Notes under the pieces: model-generated
What the model saw: the letters and a program-made list of their open reading frames with translations, nothing else
Database searches by the model: none
What the model was told of the DNA's origin: nothing
Part shown: piece by piece, positions 1 through 8,535 of the stretch
Layout of the letters: each line of letters starts with the position of its first letter
How positions within the stretch are numbered: position 1 is the first letter of the stretch
Position numbers and translations under genes: made by a program
Source: Oceanobacillus timonensis
GTDB lineage: Bacteria > Bacillota > Bacilli > Bacillales > Amphibacillaceae
DNA: 64,000 nt
Assembly (NCBI RefSeq): GCF_900166635.1
Contig: NZ_LT800497.1
Location: forward strand, 3,644,344-3,708,343
Direction of reading: 5' to 3'

Positions 1-358
1 CTATAATAGCTTCCATTATATCAAGGTTAAGCGCTTGATAATCATGTACAGCAATATTTCTAAAACCTACCATCGCTTTTAATTGGCTTGCAATCGGTTG
101 ACTAATAATATGATGCGCTTGCAATATATCAAATGCATCTCTGCTCGTTTGAGGCAAGCCCAATTTTTCTTTTGAAATAATATGCATCGCTAAGTCAATA
201 GCCGCCTCACAAGCCCTTTGAATATTTAAAATAATAGAATCCTGCTTCGTATAATCTTGTAAATTCTCCGCATTCTTATCATAAACCTCTTTCACACGAA
301 GGAGGCATCTTTCAATCACTGCTATTTTATTAAAAATAACATCATTATTATTCGCCAT
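1..358 (-). CDS. hepT: HepT-type ribonuclease toxin (3' end outside window)
   Basis: HepT is the HEPN-domain RNase of the MntA-HepT toxin-antitoxin family. About 119 residues are visible, from an ATG at 356-358; the stop lies beyond the window start. The HEPN catalytic and modification motif RX4HXY is visible as RNIAVHDY at about residues 100-107. In the characterised family this tyrosine is the site AMPylated by MntA. The start overlaps the last codons of mntA by 11 bases, so the two are translationally coupled. Antitoxin-first order fits a two-gene module. Identification rests on the motif plus the partner; the C-terminus cannot be judged. Confidence 0.88.
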   Translation of the reverse strand, partial: MANNNDVIFNKIAVIERCLLRVKEVYDKNAENLQDYTKQDSIILNIQRACEAAIDLAMHIISKEKLGLPQTSRDAFDILQAHHIISQPIASQLKAMVGFRNIAVHDYQALNLDIMEAII

Positions 359-755
359 ACACAGACCTCTCTTCTTTAATCCTGTCTAAAATTGGTTTAC
401 GCGCTTCATTCAGTTTCACATAAGAACTTAGAGCCGTCATTCTTTGCTGATAAAAATAATTCCTGTCATTTGTATAGATGAGCAGCGCTGTACTATATAT
501 CTGTGCTTGAAATACCGTTGAAGCATCTTTTAAGTTGATTAAATCAACATCTATTTTTAATATATCAGCCAGTTCCTGGGCTGCCATGAATACATCATAA
601 GCTGGCGGGGAATCGTCTTTACACTGAAATGCAATATCCAAATCACTTTCTTTATGCGTAGTGCCTTTTGCATAAGAACCAAAAATCAAAATAAATGCTG
701 GATGAAATTTCGCAACAAGAAAATCTTCTACTGTTTTAGCTATTTCCTGCCGCAT
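348..755 (-). CDS. mntA: MntA-type nucleotidyltransferase antitoxin
   Basis: Minimal nucleotidyltransferase of 135 residues. The nucleotidyltransferase signature GSX10DXD is present: GSY at about residues 26-28 and DLD at about 38-40. In the family, MntA transfers AMP groups to the HepT tyrosine and so silences the RNase. The second ATG (753-755) is preferred, because a GGGAG ribosome site sits 8 bases before it and only 3 bases from the first ATG at 761. Its 3' end overlaps the downstream HepT gene by 11 bases. The tRNA-Ala gene lies upstream on the other strand. Confidence 0.9.
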   Translation of the reverse strand: MRQEIAKTVEDFLVAKFHPAFILIFGSYAKGTTHKESDLDIAFQCKDDSPPAYDVFMAAQELADILKIDVDLINLKDASTVFQAQIYSTALLIYTNDRNYFYQQRMTALSSYVKLNEARKPILDRIKEERSVYGE

Positions 756-858
756 AACCATCGCTCCCTTTGATTACTTTTTTATTATTATACCATTTTG
801 ATACATAACGAACACTTTTCTTTTATTATTTCCAAACGAAATTATTTTAATATAAATC

Positions 859-887
859 TTGATACAAACCTGCGAACAGTATATAAT
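859..887 (+). promoter_or_regulatory. sigma-A promoter of tRNA-Ala
   Basis: TTGATA at 859-864 and TATAAT at 882-887 are separated by 17 bases, about 43 bases before the tRNA 5' end. This is a near-consensus housekeeping promoter. Confidence 0.75.
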
Positions 888-930
888 GTTTATTGTTGGG
901 TTGATTTTTACCCATGAGCCATTTTATAAC

Positions 931-1002
931 GGGGCTGTAGTTCAGCGGGAGAATACTTGTCTGGCAGACAAGGGGTCACGGGTTCGAATCCCGTCAGCTC
1001 CA
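931..1002 (+). tRNA. tRNA-Ala (anticodon GGC)
   Basis: Full cloverleaf of 72 bases. The acceptor arm GGGGCTG pairs with CAGCTCC, with one G-U pair. The anticodon stem CTTGT/ACAAG encloses the loop CTGGCAG, giving anticodon GGC, which reads GCC/GCU alanine codons. The T arm is CGGG-TTCGAAT-CCCG. The discriminator is A and no CCA is encoded, so CCA must be added after transcription. It stands alone with its own promoter and terminator. Confidence 0.95.
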
Positions 1003-1009
1003 TTTTAAA

Positions 1010-1058
1010 AAACACGCTTGTTTATTCTAATTTTAGAATGAGCAAGCGTGTTTTTTGT
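1010..1058 (+). terminator. Rho-independent terminator of tRNA-Ala
   Basis: ACACGCTTG at 1012-1020 pairs with CAAGCGTGT near 1043-1051, with a second inner stem (ATTCTAA/TTAGAAT) and a following T run. Confidence 0.85.
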
Positions 1059-1105
1059 TTATCCTAAAAATTTCAAGTGCATATGATGATATTAGTCGCT
1101 CTTTT

Positions 1106-1642
1106 CTATTTATCAGATGATGCATATTCAAATCTAACATAGCCAATTTCAGAAGCATTTTTCATTAATTCGAGATTTAGCCAAGAGGCTAATTTATGAA
1201 ATTCTACCTCATTATTAAATGGAAACTTACTGTAATGTTTACTGTTTAACTCTTCCTCTGTTACATTTGATAATATCTTTTCCCATCTTTCTATCAGAGA
1301 GTTGATCGTTGACTTGACGGTTTCTACATTTTCATTAACATTGATATCCTCTTTGGTTAGCGTACCATCACCAAAAGAATGATTAAAAACCATTTCCCAC
1401 CAAAATGTGATATGCCACAATGTCCAAGCAATACTTGGTGTACCAATATCATACGTTTCCGTTTCCGGTAAGTCAGCATACCAATTTCCATCTACTTCTT
1501 GAATATACAGTCCACTATTAGGCGAACGCCACATATATTCATCCTGACTTAATGAGGAAAGATGGTATTCGAGAAGTTGTCTAGAAATACTAAATTGAAA
1601 TTGAATATTATCCCGTAATGCTGTATAGCTATTGGTCATCAT
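1106..1642 (-). CDS. DinB-superfamily protein
   Basis: 178-residue helical protein of the DinB/YfiT four-helix fold. The segment with WTLWHITFWW (about residues 73-82) matches the helix that carries the first metal histidine in this fold. The second histidine motif near the C-terminus is not clear. The family includes bacillithiol- or mycothiol-dependent S-transferases and metal-dependent hydrolases, but no substrate can be assigned. AGAAGGGACG precedes the two adjacent start ATGs. It is one of three intact DinB-fold genes within 3 kb on this strand, in separate transcription units. Confidence 0.75.
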   Translation of the reverse strand: MMTNSYTALRDNIQFQFSISRQLLEYHLSSLSQDEYMWRSPNSGLYIQEVDGNWYADLPETETYDIGTPSIAWTLWHITFWWEMVFNHSFGDGTLTKEDINVNENVETVKSTINSLIERWEKILSNVTEEELNSKHYSKFPFNNEVEFHKLASWLNLELMKNASEIGYVRFEYASSDK

Positions 1643-1760
1643 AATACGTCCCTTCTAATCTAATTAAAATTATAATTCATGCTATCTTTACCTGCCATAT
1701 ACACTTTTTTATATTCTTATTGTTTCACAAATGCACTCTACAAGATGAAAGCCTAATATT

Positions 1761-2297
1761 TTAAGACCGATGTTTTTTTAACTTCTGCTGTAGGTACTCT
1801 TCTGATTTTCCTTTAGGGATACTTAAAGTTTCCCAATTCTCACTTTTTAATTGCTTACCAATATAAACAAGCTGGCCAACGTGATAAGCGTAATGAGCCA
1901 TTTGCCTTTCAATTGCTTCTAGCACTGTATGTTTCTCACCTCGAATGGTTATATTTTTTAATAAATCTTGGTTTTCTAACCCATTCAATGTATCAAAAAG
2001 CGTGTTCCATCCTTTTTCCCAAATAATTATCATTTCTTGTTTCGAAGAGATGTTATCTTTAAATTCCTGGTCACGATTTCTGAAAGATTTCTCTCCATCT
2101 GATGTTAAAAAGTCAGACCATCTAGATACCATATTTCCACTTAAATGTTTTGCAATAATTGCAATGCTATTTGAAGTCTTGTTTAATTTCCAGTGTATGT
2201 CCTTTTCTGATAATTGGCTTATTGTATTATCTCCAAGACTTTTCACGCTCTCAAATCTTTCTAGTACAATCTTCAAATATTCATTTCCAAGATTCAT
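1761..2297 (-). CDS. DUF1572 (DinB-fold) protein
   Basis: 178 residues, typical of DUF1572 proteins, a DinB-superfamily branch. The probable metal-ligand histidines are in IAKHLSGNM (about residues 48-56) and in AHYAYHVGQLVYIGK (about 134-148). Function in the cell is unknown. AAAGGGGAG lies 6 bases before the ATG. Its neighbours on both sides are also DinB-fold genes or remnants, which suggests serial acquisition or duplication of this fold. Low sequence similarity among the three argues against recent tandem duplication. Confidence 0.82.
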   Translation of the reverse strand: MNLGNEYLKIVLERFESVKSLGDNTISQLSEKDIHWKLNKTSNSIAIIAKHLSGNMVSRWSDFLTSDGEKSFRNRDQEFKDNISSKQEMIIIWEKGWNTLFDTLNGLENQDLLKNITIRGEKHTVLEAIERQMAHYAYHVGQLVYIGKQLKSENWETLSIPKGKSEEYLQQKLKKHRS

Positions 2298-2551
2298 AAA
2301 TACTCCCCTTTGTTTTTGTACAACAATCTAATCCGTTTATGTTATAAAAGGTATTTAAAATCAGTCTTTTAATCTAATTTTAACATACAAAATTATGTTC
2401 ATTTCATATGGTAATTTGAACAACCATTAATCAAAAAGTACGCTTCCTATTATTGCATAGAAATGAATAGCGGTTAGATTTATACTATATTTAAATATCA
2501 GAAGGGAATTAAAGTGTTAGATAGCTTGCATAAACAACTGCAAACATTAAT

Positions 2552-2683
2552 GCCGATTTCGACACCGCTTCCATCGTTATTGATTTACTGTGGATGATTG
2601 TATTGCCTTCCATACTAGGTATACTTCTTTATGAATTTAAGAAAGGAAATGTTCAAGCTTTTAGCAAAAAGCTTGGACCATAA
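2552..2683 (+). pseudogene. C-terminal remnant of a membrane transporter
   Basis: An open frame of 43 codons without a start, bounded upstream by a stop. It reads like the end of a membrane carrier: a hydrophobic stretch IVIDLLWMIVLPSILGILL followed by a basic tail. The LPSILG pattern resembles bile-acid:sodium symporter (BASS) family C-termini; this family call is tentative. A terminator follows it immediately, as expected for the end of a former gene. Upstream sequence gives no matching frame. Confidence 0.4.
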
Positions 2684-2687
2684 GTTA

Positions 2688-2736
2688 AAAGAAATCCATT
2701 TTGAAAAAAGGTTAATCAAAATGGATTCTTTTTTGT
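2688..2736 (+). terminator. Rho-independent terminator
   Basis: AAGAAATCCATTTTGA pairs with TCAAAATGGATTCTT and is followed by TTTTTTG. It lies directly behind the transporter remnant. Confidence 0.8.
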
Positions 2737-2798
2737 GAAAAGGTTCGACAATCGCGCTCATTTATTTAACGAACAACACTTTTAGATGATAATCTCAC

Positions 2799-3086
2799 TC
2801 AGGAATCTAATATCTCTAGCTTATCTTCTGATTCCTTTATTTTAAAGCTCCCTCCACCATCATCAATTATAACAGCGCCGTCTTCATCTACGCCTTTATG
2901 CTCAAAATCATAATTACTTAAAATGTTTTTAAGTCTTTCTGTATCCTTCAAGTCCACCCTGTATATTCCTGCATTCTTATCTTCAAAATTCAATTCATCT
3001 TCTAAAAAGTCTATCAAATCTTTATCTATTTCTCCTTCATTTTTTCCGCTACTAAATACCTCTGCTATTTTACTCAAAAAACCCAT
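2799..3086 (-). CDS. small acidic hypothetical protein
   Basis: 95 residues, strongly acidic (pI inferred low), with no membrane segment or signal peptide. I do not recognise a family. A helical N-terminus with GFLSKIAEVF leads into an alternating strand/helix region. AGAGGGGAT stands about 11 bases before the ATG. It has no operon partner: the gene behind it on this strand has decayed, and the next intact gene upstream is YfiT-like. Reading frame length and codon use look genuine. Confidence 0.6.
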   Translation of the reverse strand: MGFLSKIAEVFSSGKNEGEIDKDLIDFLEDELNFEDKNAGIYRVDLKDTERLKNILSNYDFEHKGVDEDGAVIIDDGGGSFKIKESEDKLEILDS

Positions 3087-3223
3087 TTTTTTATTTATCC
3101 CCTCTTAAATAAGTTTTTACAATATATCTCGATTCGGACTCAATAATTTTAGCAATCGCATCCGTTAATTGAACAATGGGAAGGTTGGTCCGATTACTTT
3201 TCAGGCTTCACTATTTAAATTAA

Positions 3224-3307
3224 TTACAAATTTTCTTTCACTCTTCTCCTCAGTCACCGGATTTGCTCCGTATGAGTAACCTCATCTTCAAAAACGTGAA
3301 ACCAGAT
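3224..3307 (-). pseudogene. decayed DinB-family C-terminus
   Basis: This frame reads I-W-F-H-V-F-E-D-E-V-T-H-T-E-Q-I-R, then a stop, then L-R-R-R-V. That matches the last helix of DinB/DUF664 proteins (WHv.EDE..H..QIr.LrkR). No intact upstream portion is found, so I read it as a remnant of a fourth DinB-fold gene with at least one in-frame stop. Evidence is short-motif only. Confidence 0.35.
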
Positions 3308-3378
3308 AAAATTCTAAAATAAGCAATCGTACTTTTAGGTTACGGGCTCTCATTGTTTATGGCAACGGGATAATTGTA

Positions 3379-3888
3379 TTATTCTGATAACGCAATTTTT
3401 ATATGAGCCAAGTGATGTTCTTCGTGCCAGGCTAATTTCGCTACTTTTGTTGCAACTGTTATCTCATCACTTTGCTGGAGAGTAAAAACGCGATCTAATT
3501 GCTCTTTCGTTAAGCTATCTCCTAAAGCTACAATGCGCTCATTGATACCTTCCAGCATTTTAATAGAACTTTCTACAGGCAGACTTGTATCCGGTTCATG
3601 CGCCCACTTGTCTTGATCAAAAGCTGGTACTGCTGGATTTTCATCTGTTAAAGCCAGTTTCAAGCGTTGATACATGTTCAACTGAGAATCTGCAATGTGA
3701 TGAACAAGTTGACGAACTGTCCAGCTGCCATCACGATACGTTCTGCTTAATTCCTCCTCATTTAATGTGTCGACTGTTTCTCTTAAACGACTCGTATAAT
3801 TTTCTATTTCTTTTAAGTCTTTTTGAACATTTTCTAAAGTTACTTCGTTTGGAACTTCTAATTCTCCAATTGGAAATCTTACATCCAT
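3379..3888 (-). CDS. yfiT: YfiT-like DinB-family metal-dependent protein
   Basis: 169 residues, the same length class as B. subtilis YfiT, and with its characteristic N-terminus PIGELEVP. The three metal-binding histidines of the family are visible: HHIADS at about residues 64-69 and WHEEHHLAH at about 153-161. YfiT-type proteins bind divalent metal and are related to bacillithiol S-transferases (BstA). AAGGGG lies 7 bases before the ATG. It is a single-gene unit. Confidence 0.9.
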   Translation of the reverse strand: MDVRFPIGELEVPNEVTLENVQKDLKEIENYTSRLRETVDTLNEEELSRTYRDGSWTVRQLVHHIADSQLNMYQRLKLALTDENPAVPAFDQDKWAHEPDTSLPVESSIKMLEGINERIVALGDSLTKEQLDRVFTLQQSDEITVATKVAKLAWHEEHHLAHIKIALSE

Positions 3889-3999
3889 GTTAATCCCCTT
3901 CCTTTTTCGTTAATTATTGTATAATTCTGTTTACCCTATTTTAACATACAAGAATTAATCCTAAACGTGCGAGTCGAGTGTATGACTCATTTTCTCAAC

Positions 4000-4029
4000 A
4001 AAAAAACCGAAGTTAACATACTCCGGTCT
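4000..4029 (-). terminator. terminator of the HAD-lipoprotein unit
   Basis: On the minus strand CTCCGGT... pairs imperfectly with ACCGAAG (one mismatch) and is followed by seven Ts. It lies 48 bases past the lipoprotein stop. The hairpin is weak but well placed. Confidence 0.55.
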
Positions 4030-4076
4030 TTTTTGAGATGAGATAATGAAGCAAAAATACGCTTCCTCTGCACAAA

Positions 4077-4748
4077 TTAATCTATTTCATTATCGTCCAC
4101 AGTAGGAATTAACCTGTATTCCCAATGCGTTTTACATTCATGTAATTTATAATTTCCTTCTATTTCATCTTTTGACATATATCCGCATTGCTGATCCGTA
4201 TTAAAAACATCTTGCACTTCATCGTCTGCGGCTCTATAATGACTCAAATCTGTATTAACCATAATCCATGCCTGATCAACACTTTTATCATATCCTGACT
4301 TCAAATCATAAATCAGTACACCTTGGTCTCCTTCATCCTTCACCACTCTGATTTCACTTTCATTATCTTGTCCATTTTCTCCCGCAGTCTCCATAAACAA
4401 TTCAAGGATATCTTTATTTTTCAACTCATTATTACTGTATACAACATCATCTTCATTGGGAACATATTCTTCCAAAGGCTCTTCTTGGTTCTGTTCCTCC
4501 GCTGATTCACCTTGTTTTTTTCCTTCCCAATCTTCAAAGAAATTCGTTTCTGTTTCTGGGCTGGTAAGTGATGAATCTTGTGTACTTTCTTGTCCAGGTA
4601 CATTGTCATTTTCGTTTTGCATCCCATCATTATCTGATGACATGTGATTGGACGCAACATCCGAATCCTCCGTTACATTTCCACATGCAGTCAATATAAC
4701 GAATACGAATGTTAACATGCCCATTAGAAATATCGTATTATTTTTCAT
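4077..4748 (-). CDS. lipoprotein of unknown function
   Basis: 223 residues. The signal peptide is followed by a lipobox LTAC (about residues 19-22), so the mature protein is anchored to the outer face of the membrane. A long acidic, Asp/Asn/Glu/Ser-rich linker (about 25-115) leads to a C-terminal globular domain of about 110 residues containing YDLKSGYDKSVDQAWIMVN and two cysteines near the end. No family recognised. It starts directly after the stop of the HAD phosphatase gene (TAAATG junction), so the two are co-transcribed and probably coupled in translation. Confidence 0.75.
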   Translation of the reverse strand: MKNNTIFLMGMLTFVFVILTACGNVTEDSDVASNHMSSDNDGMQNENDNVPGQESTQDSSLTSPETETNFFEDWEGKKQGESAEEQNQEEPLEEYVPNEDDVVYSNNELKNKDILELFMETAGENGQDNESEIRVVKDEGDQGVLIYDLKSGYDKSVDQAWIMVNTDLSHYRAADDEVQDVFNTDQQCGYMSKDEIEGNYKLHECKTHWEYRLIPTVDDNEID

Positions 4749-5393
4749 TTAGAAGCTTCCTTTTTTTAATGATTGCATGAATTCATTTACACTGCTTACC
4801 ATCTGGTCTGGCTGAACACTAAACTCCAATGCCTGATAATTCGGCAGCCAATGCACGCCAATCGTATATACGCCAGCTTCTTTCCCAGCCTGAATATCCG
4901 CATCACTGTCGCCTAAAAATACAGCATCCGTGTTTGTTACGTTCAGCTGTGCCAAAGCCTCATTCAAACCTTCTGGATGTGGTTTGGGTATTGTCACATC
5001 ATCTCCGGTTATCATCACATCAAATACATCATGCATATTCAGACAATCTAACGATATACGCAGACTTCTGCGTGCTTTTCCAGTTACAATCCCTAATGTA
5101 TATCCTTCACTTTTTAAAAATCGAAGCAAATCGTTCATCTCCTCGTTCTCCACAACAAGGTCCCGATGCTTTTCATTGTATTTTTCATAATATAATTCAA
5201 TTGCTTTTTCATGATTGACGTTTGCCAAATTTTCTCTGATAATTCCCGTTTCGGATGGACCGAACATTGCTTTCACTTCATCGGAAGTAAGTATCCTGTT
5301 GTCAAATTCCTTAAATACAGCTTGAAACGCGTGAAAACAAACTGGCAACGTATCAGCAAGTGTCCCGTCAAAATCAAAAATAACTGCTTTCAT
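4749..5393 (-). CDS. HAD-superfamily phosphatase (phosphoglycolate-phosphatase-like)
   Basis: 214 residues with all HAD motifs: I, DFDGT at 7-11 (nucleophile D7, acid D9); II, VTGK near 103-106; III, the Lys of KPHP near 138-141; IV, GDSDAD near 163-168. The helical cap between motif I and II marks subfamily IA. Candidate activities are phosphoglycolate phosphatase, PpaX-type pyrophosphatase or a nucleotidase; the sequence cannot choose. It precedes the lipoprotein gene with no gap. Confidence 0.88.
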   Translation of the reverse strand: MKAVIFDFDGTLADTLPVCFHAFQAVFKEFDNRILTSDEVKAMFGPSETGIIRENLANVNHEKAIELYYEKYNEKHRDLVVENEEMNDLLRFLKSEGYTLGIVTGKARRSLRISLDCLNMHDVFDVMITGDDVTIPKPHPEGLNEALAQLNVTNTDAVFLGDSDADIQAGKEAGVYTIGVHWLPNYQALEFSVQPDQMVSSVNEFMQSLKKGSF

Positions 5394-5430
5394 TATGACA
5401 CATCCTTTTCATCTTATTATCATATAAGTT

Positions 5431-6699
5431 TTATACTTCATTTAACGCAATAACCTCTCCACTGCTTGCATGCACGCCATACTGACAATCTATTTTGCCG
5501 CATAATATATATTGTTTTTGCTCGAAATCATAGACATAATAAGGCTTTAACTCATATAATGTTTTCAATTTTTGATATGCTTCTTCCTTATCAATCACAG
5601 GCTTTTCCGCCGCTTGAAATTGGTCAAACATATCAAGCATGGATTTATTATCTACATAATTGACAGCTCGACAGCTGGCTGCATCAATGATAACAGTGAG
5701 TTTTCTTTGAAATACTTGCTTGTCCAGTTGATTTGTCCGTAATATCGCATAAATATATCCTTTATCACGATGCAATGTTTTAAGTATCCAATTTCCTGAA
5801 TCATCGGGATATTCCTGCAGCAACAGGTCTTTCACCGCCTGTATACACTTCTCTTGCTCATTTTTGGTAATTGGATAAGCATCCGGGCTTGGCTCCTGCA
5901 CAAATGCTTGTTCTGCCGTTACCTCTTCCGTCCAGTTTATTTCTTTTATTTCAATTGGGTTTTTAACTGTGTTATCGAAATAAACCGTTTGATCCATGTT
6001 CAGATAAGAGCTTCCATCACCAACTTCAAATGGCAGCGTCGTCATTTGGGAATTGGTGATAAACACTTCCTCTACGACGTATACAGGAACTCTTTTTTCT
6101 TGCTCATATGAAGGAAATTCAATCAGCTTTAATTGTTCCTTTGCTATATTTTCTACCTTATCAAAAGAGAGTGTATAAGATTCTTTTCTAATCAATGCGT
6201 TCGAAGGAAATTGCCCATGAACAGTAAAAAAAGTCAGCTCCCCTGCTTCGTTATATTTTATCTCCACATAGCCAGATGGCGAAATCTCTATTCCATCATC
6301 CATTACTGTTTTAAACAGAAGCCTGCCTTCCTCTTCTTTATGAAGCGCCAACTGATTTCCATACATTAATCCAGTTTCTTTTTCCATCCAATTTATCATC
6401 GCATCTTTTCCAAGACCTGCAAAACAAATTCCATTTTCCGCAAAAGTCTTATCCATCACAAAAATAGCACTGACAAATTTCCGGGAATGGACATTCATTT
6501 CAATTACCGCTGCGCCCTCCGGATTCGTATCGTCCTCTGGCTTTTCTGTATGATTTGGAAGCCATTCCATTGTTAAGGTGTATACTGTTTCACCAGAAAG
6601 CGTCACATGCCGGTTAATTGTATATCTTTCTAAATAGTAATGAGCCAAACCAAATTTCTTTTTTGTCATATCCGTTAATTCTTTTATTCTATTATCCAT
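5431..6699 (-). CDS. YcdB/PepSY-type hypothetical protein
   Basis: 422 residues, no signal peptide or membrane segment visible, so probably cytoplasmic or a soluble domain protein. Two segments (about 170-230 and 360-420) have the strand-rich pattern with YxVDFE..Q.YILcG.I..qYGVHASSGEVI that resembles PepSY/YcdB repeats. The function of that family in Bacillus is unknown. GGAGGG lies 8 bases before the ATG. It sits between the HAD phosphatase and the TolB-like gene, all on one strand, with 37 and 76 bases between them, so an operon is possible. Confidence 0.6.
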   Translation of the reverse strand: MDNRIKELTDMTKKKFGLAHYYLERYTINRHVTLSGETVYTLTMEWLPNHTEKPEDDTNPEGAAVIEMNVHSRKFVSAIFVMDKTFAENGICFAGLGKDAMINWMEKETGLMYGNQLALHKEEEGRLLFKTVMDDGIEISPSGYVEIKYNEAGELTFFTVHGQFPSNALIRKESYTLSFDKVENIAKEQLKLIEFPSYEQEKRVPVYVVEEVFITNSQMTTLPFEVGDGSSYLNMDQTVYFDNTVKNPIEIKEINWTEEVTAEQAFVQEPSPDAYPITKNEQEKCIQAVKDLLLQEYPDDSGNWILKTLHRDKGYIYAILRTNQLDKQVFQRKLTVIIDAASCRAVNYVDNKSMLDMFDQFQAAEKPVIDKEEAYQKLKTLYELKPYYVYDFEQKQYILCGKIDCQYGVHASSGEVIALNEV

Positions 6700-6775
6700 T
6701 AATTTCCCTCCATGATTGAGGTGTATACCTTACCAATGGTCATCCTATCATCTGACCTCGTAAATTCGTAAATAT

Positions 6776-8092
6776 TTATTTAACAAATTGTTTATAAATC
6801 AGTATAAATAATAAAACGATTATCGAACAGCCAAAAATTCCTGCAGCCAGCATCCCAAGTCCGATGCCAAACCAAGGATCTCCAATTGCAGCTACTGCAA
6901 AACTAGCTGCAAATACAATAATAGCAATCGAAAAACTGATGATGGAGGCCAGATACGCTCTCCCAGCATAATGAAGCAGGTAAACACTCAGCAGACTAAT
7001 CAGTAAGGTATACAGAATCGCAAGCGTTAAACTGTTCACTGCTCGATCAAGCAGTTGCATCAACTGATGATTATCTGTTGATTGAGGTGCATCCAGTTCG
7101 ATCGTTTCTATATCATGAGTTACTGTATCAATCGTCATCAACTGATACTCAGCCGGTTCTGATGACCAGTTTGTATTTTCCAAAAATGCGATTTTATTTT
7201 CTTCATGAAAAAATACTGGCGAGTCTACCGCTGTTCCCAAATCTGTTAATCTCTCTACATCCTGTGTCTCCATATCCAATAAAAACAATTCATACTCGAA
7301 AAGGGAGCTTTCTTGCGTTTCCTCCGATACGTCTGTGAATACCAGCTGTTCCCCGTTCGGCGACAATTGCGGTTTATTAAAAGTTTGAGAGTTTGCTATC
7401 TCTTCCGAAACAACAGATGGACTTTCATTTACCGTACCGTCTTCCAAAGAGTAGGAAAAGATTTGTTCTTTCTCTCCATCAAATGCGCTAAAATAAATCA
7501 TCTGCCCGTCAGGAGAAAGGGAAAGGTGATCCATAGAAGGATAATCGGCGTCTGTCAGGTTTTCTATAGCGCTCCCATCTGTCTTTACGGAGAACAAATC
7601 AAATCCAGCGCTCGATTCCGATTCCGCTCCCTGGTTAAATCCCTCTGCGTCGATTGCAACGAAAAAAAGGGTTTCCCCGTCATTGGAAAAAACACTGTCC
7701 ATCACGTGAATGGAATTGTCTGTTAGTTGTTTTTCTTCGCTTCCATCCTGGTTCATCACCTGAAGTATGTTCATACCTTCTGGATTTTCACTTAAATAAG
7801 CAATCTTGTGTCCATCCGGCGAATAGGCCGGGCTACTATCCTTCCAATCAGCTGCATCGGCTATTTTCTCCACACCCGTACCATCAGGATTGGCTGTATA
7901 AACAGCTTCTTCCCCGTCTACATAGTACGAAAAAGCAATTTGCGAATCATCCGGAGCCACACTTATTTCTTCTCCAAGTCCGGTAAAATAGCGATACGGA
8001 TCATCATCTCTCAGAACACCATAGAGTATCGTTCCCGCTAATAACACAAAAATCATACCAATTATGGTCAAAAGAATCCGCTTTCGTGTCAT
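6776..8092 (-). CDS. TolB-like beta-propeller membrane protein
   Basis: 438 residues. One N-terminal membrane segment (about 5-25) is followed by an extracytoplasmic domain with repeated PD40/TolB motifs (SPDGHKIAYLSE about 91-102, SPDGQMIYFSA about 193-203, SPNGEQLVFTD about 245-255). Four C-terminal membrane segments (about 350-435) follow. The propeller probably senses or binds an envelope ligand. GGGGAGAG precedes the ATG. B. subtilis has comparable WD40-like membrane proteins of unknown role. Confidence 0.75.
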   Translation of the reverse strand: MTRKRILLTIIGMIFVLLAGTILYGVLRDDDPYRYFTGLGEEISVAPDDSQIAFSYYVDGEEAVYTANPDGTGVEKIADAADWKDSSPAYSPDGHKIAYLSENPEGMNILQVMNQDGSEEKQLTDNSIHVMDSVFSNDGETLFFVAIDAEGFNQGAESESSAGFDLFSVKTDGSAIENLTDADYPSMDHLSLSPDGQMIYFSAFDGEKEQIFSYSLEDGTVNESPSVVSEEIANSQTFNKPQLSPNGEQLVFTDVSEETQESSLFEYELFLLDMETQDVERLTDLGTAVDSPVFFHEENKIAFLENTNWSSEPAEYQLMTIDTVTHDIETIELDAPQSTDNHQLMQLLDRAVNSLTLAILYTLLISLLSVYLLHYAGRAYLASIISFSIAIIVFAASFAVAAIGDPWFGIGLGMLAAGIFGCSIIVLLFILIYKQFVK

Positions 8093-8180
8093 AACTGCTC
8101 TCCCCTTTATTCAAAATTTCCGAAAAGAAAATTTCTGCAAGATTGGGTTTTATGTATATAAATCTTCTTTTCTTTATCAC

Positions 8181-8330
8181 TTATCCTTGACGAACAATCT
8201 CCAAAAACTGCTCCATTCGATAAGCGATAAAAATAAGCGCCCCTGCCCCGGCACCTATCATGATACCATCTGTGAAAAAGCCGATAATACCTCCAATTAA
8301 AACGAATGTTGTAACTTGTAATTTCATCAT
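8181..8330 (-). CDS. small membrane protein (49 aa)
   Basis: Two start ATGs in tandem, then 49 residues with a hydrophobic, Gly-rich helix pair (GGIIGFFTDG, GAGAGALIFIAYR). The composition is that of a short membrane protein. A good ribosome site is lacking; GGGG is 17 bases upstream. It lies upstream of the TolB-like gene on the same strand with 88 bases between, so it may be the first gene of that unit. Confidence 0.5.
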   Translation of the reverse strand: MMKLQVTTFVLIGGIIGFFTDGIMIGAGAGALIFIAYRMEQFLEIVRQG

Positions 8331-8443
8331 ATAGTGTCTTGCACCCCAGTGTACCTATTTTTTCTTTAGTACGTTACTAAAACTTCTAAGCGTCTGTTTT
8401 ATATCATAAGAGTAAGATATGAATGTAGAAGCTGCGTTTTTAA

Positions 8444-8498
8444 TTTATCACGGAGAACCGTCCGTAAAACTCCCACTGCGTGAAGTTTCGTTTTATAA
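8444..8498 (+). repeat. dispersed repeat, short copy A
   Basis: TTTATCACGGAGAACCGTCC begins the element and GAAGTTTCGTTTTATAA ends it (8482-8498). The same two ends occur on the other strand at 10473-10630, where the middle is about 100 bases longer. No coding potential. Confidence 0.6.
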
Positions 8499-8535
8499 TG
8501 CCTATTCGTATCTCGTTTTTTGGATTACTTCTAAA

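Noticed and set aside
1945..2331. Plus-strand frame of 128 codons opposite the DUF1572 gene
   Set aside because: Shadow of the real gene on the minus strand; phenylalanine/serine-rich composition typical of antisense frames.
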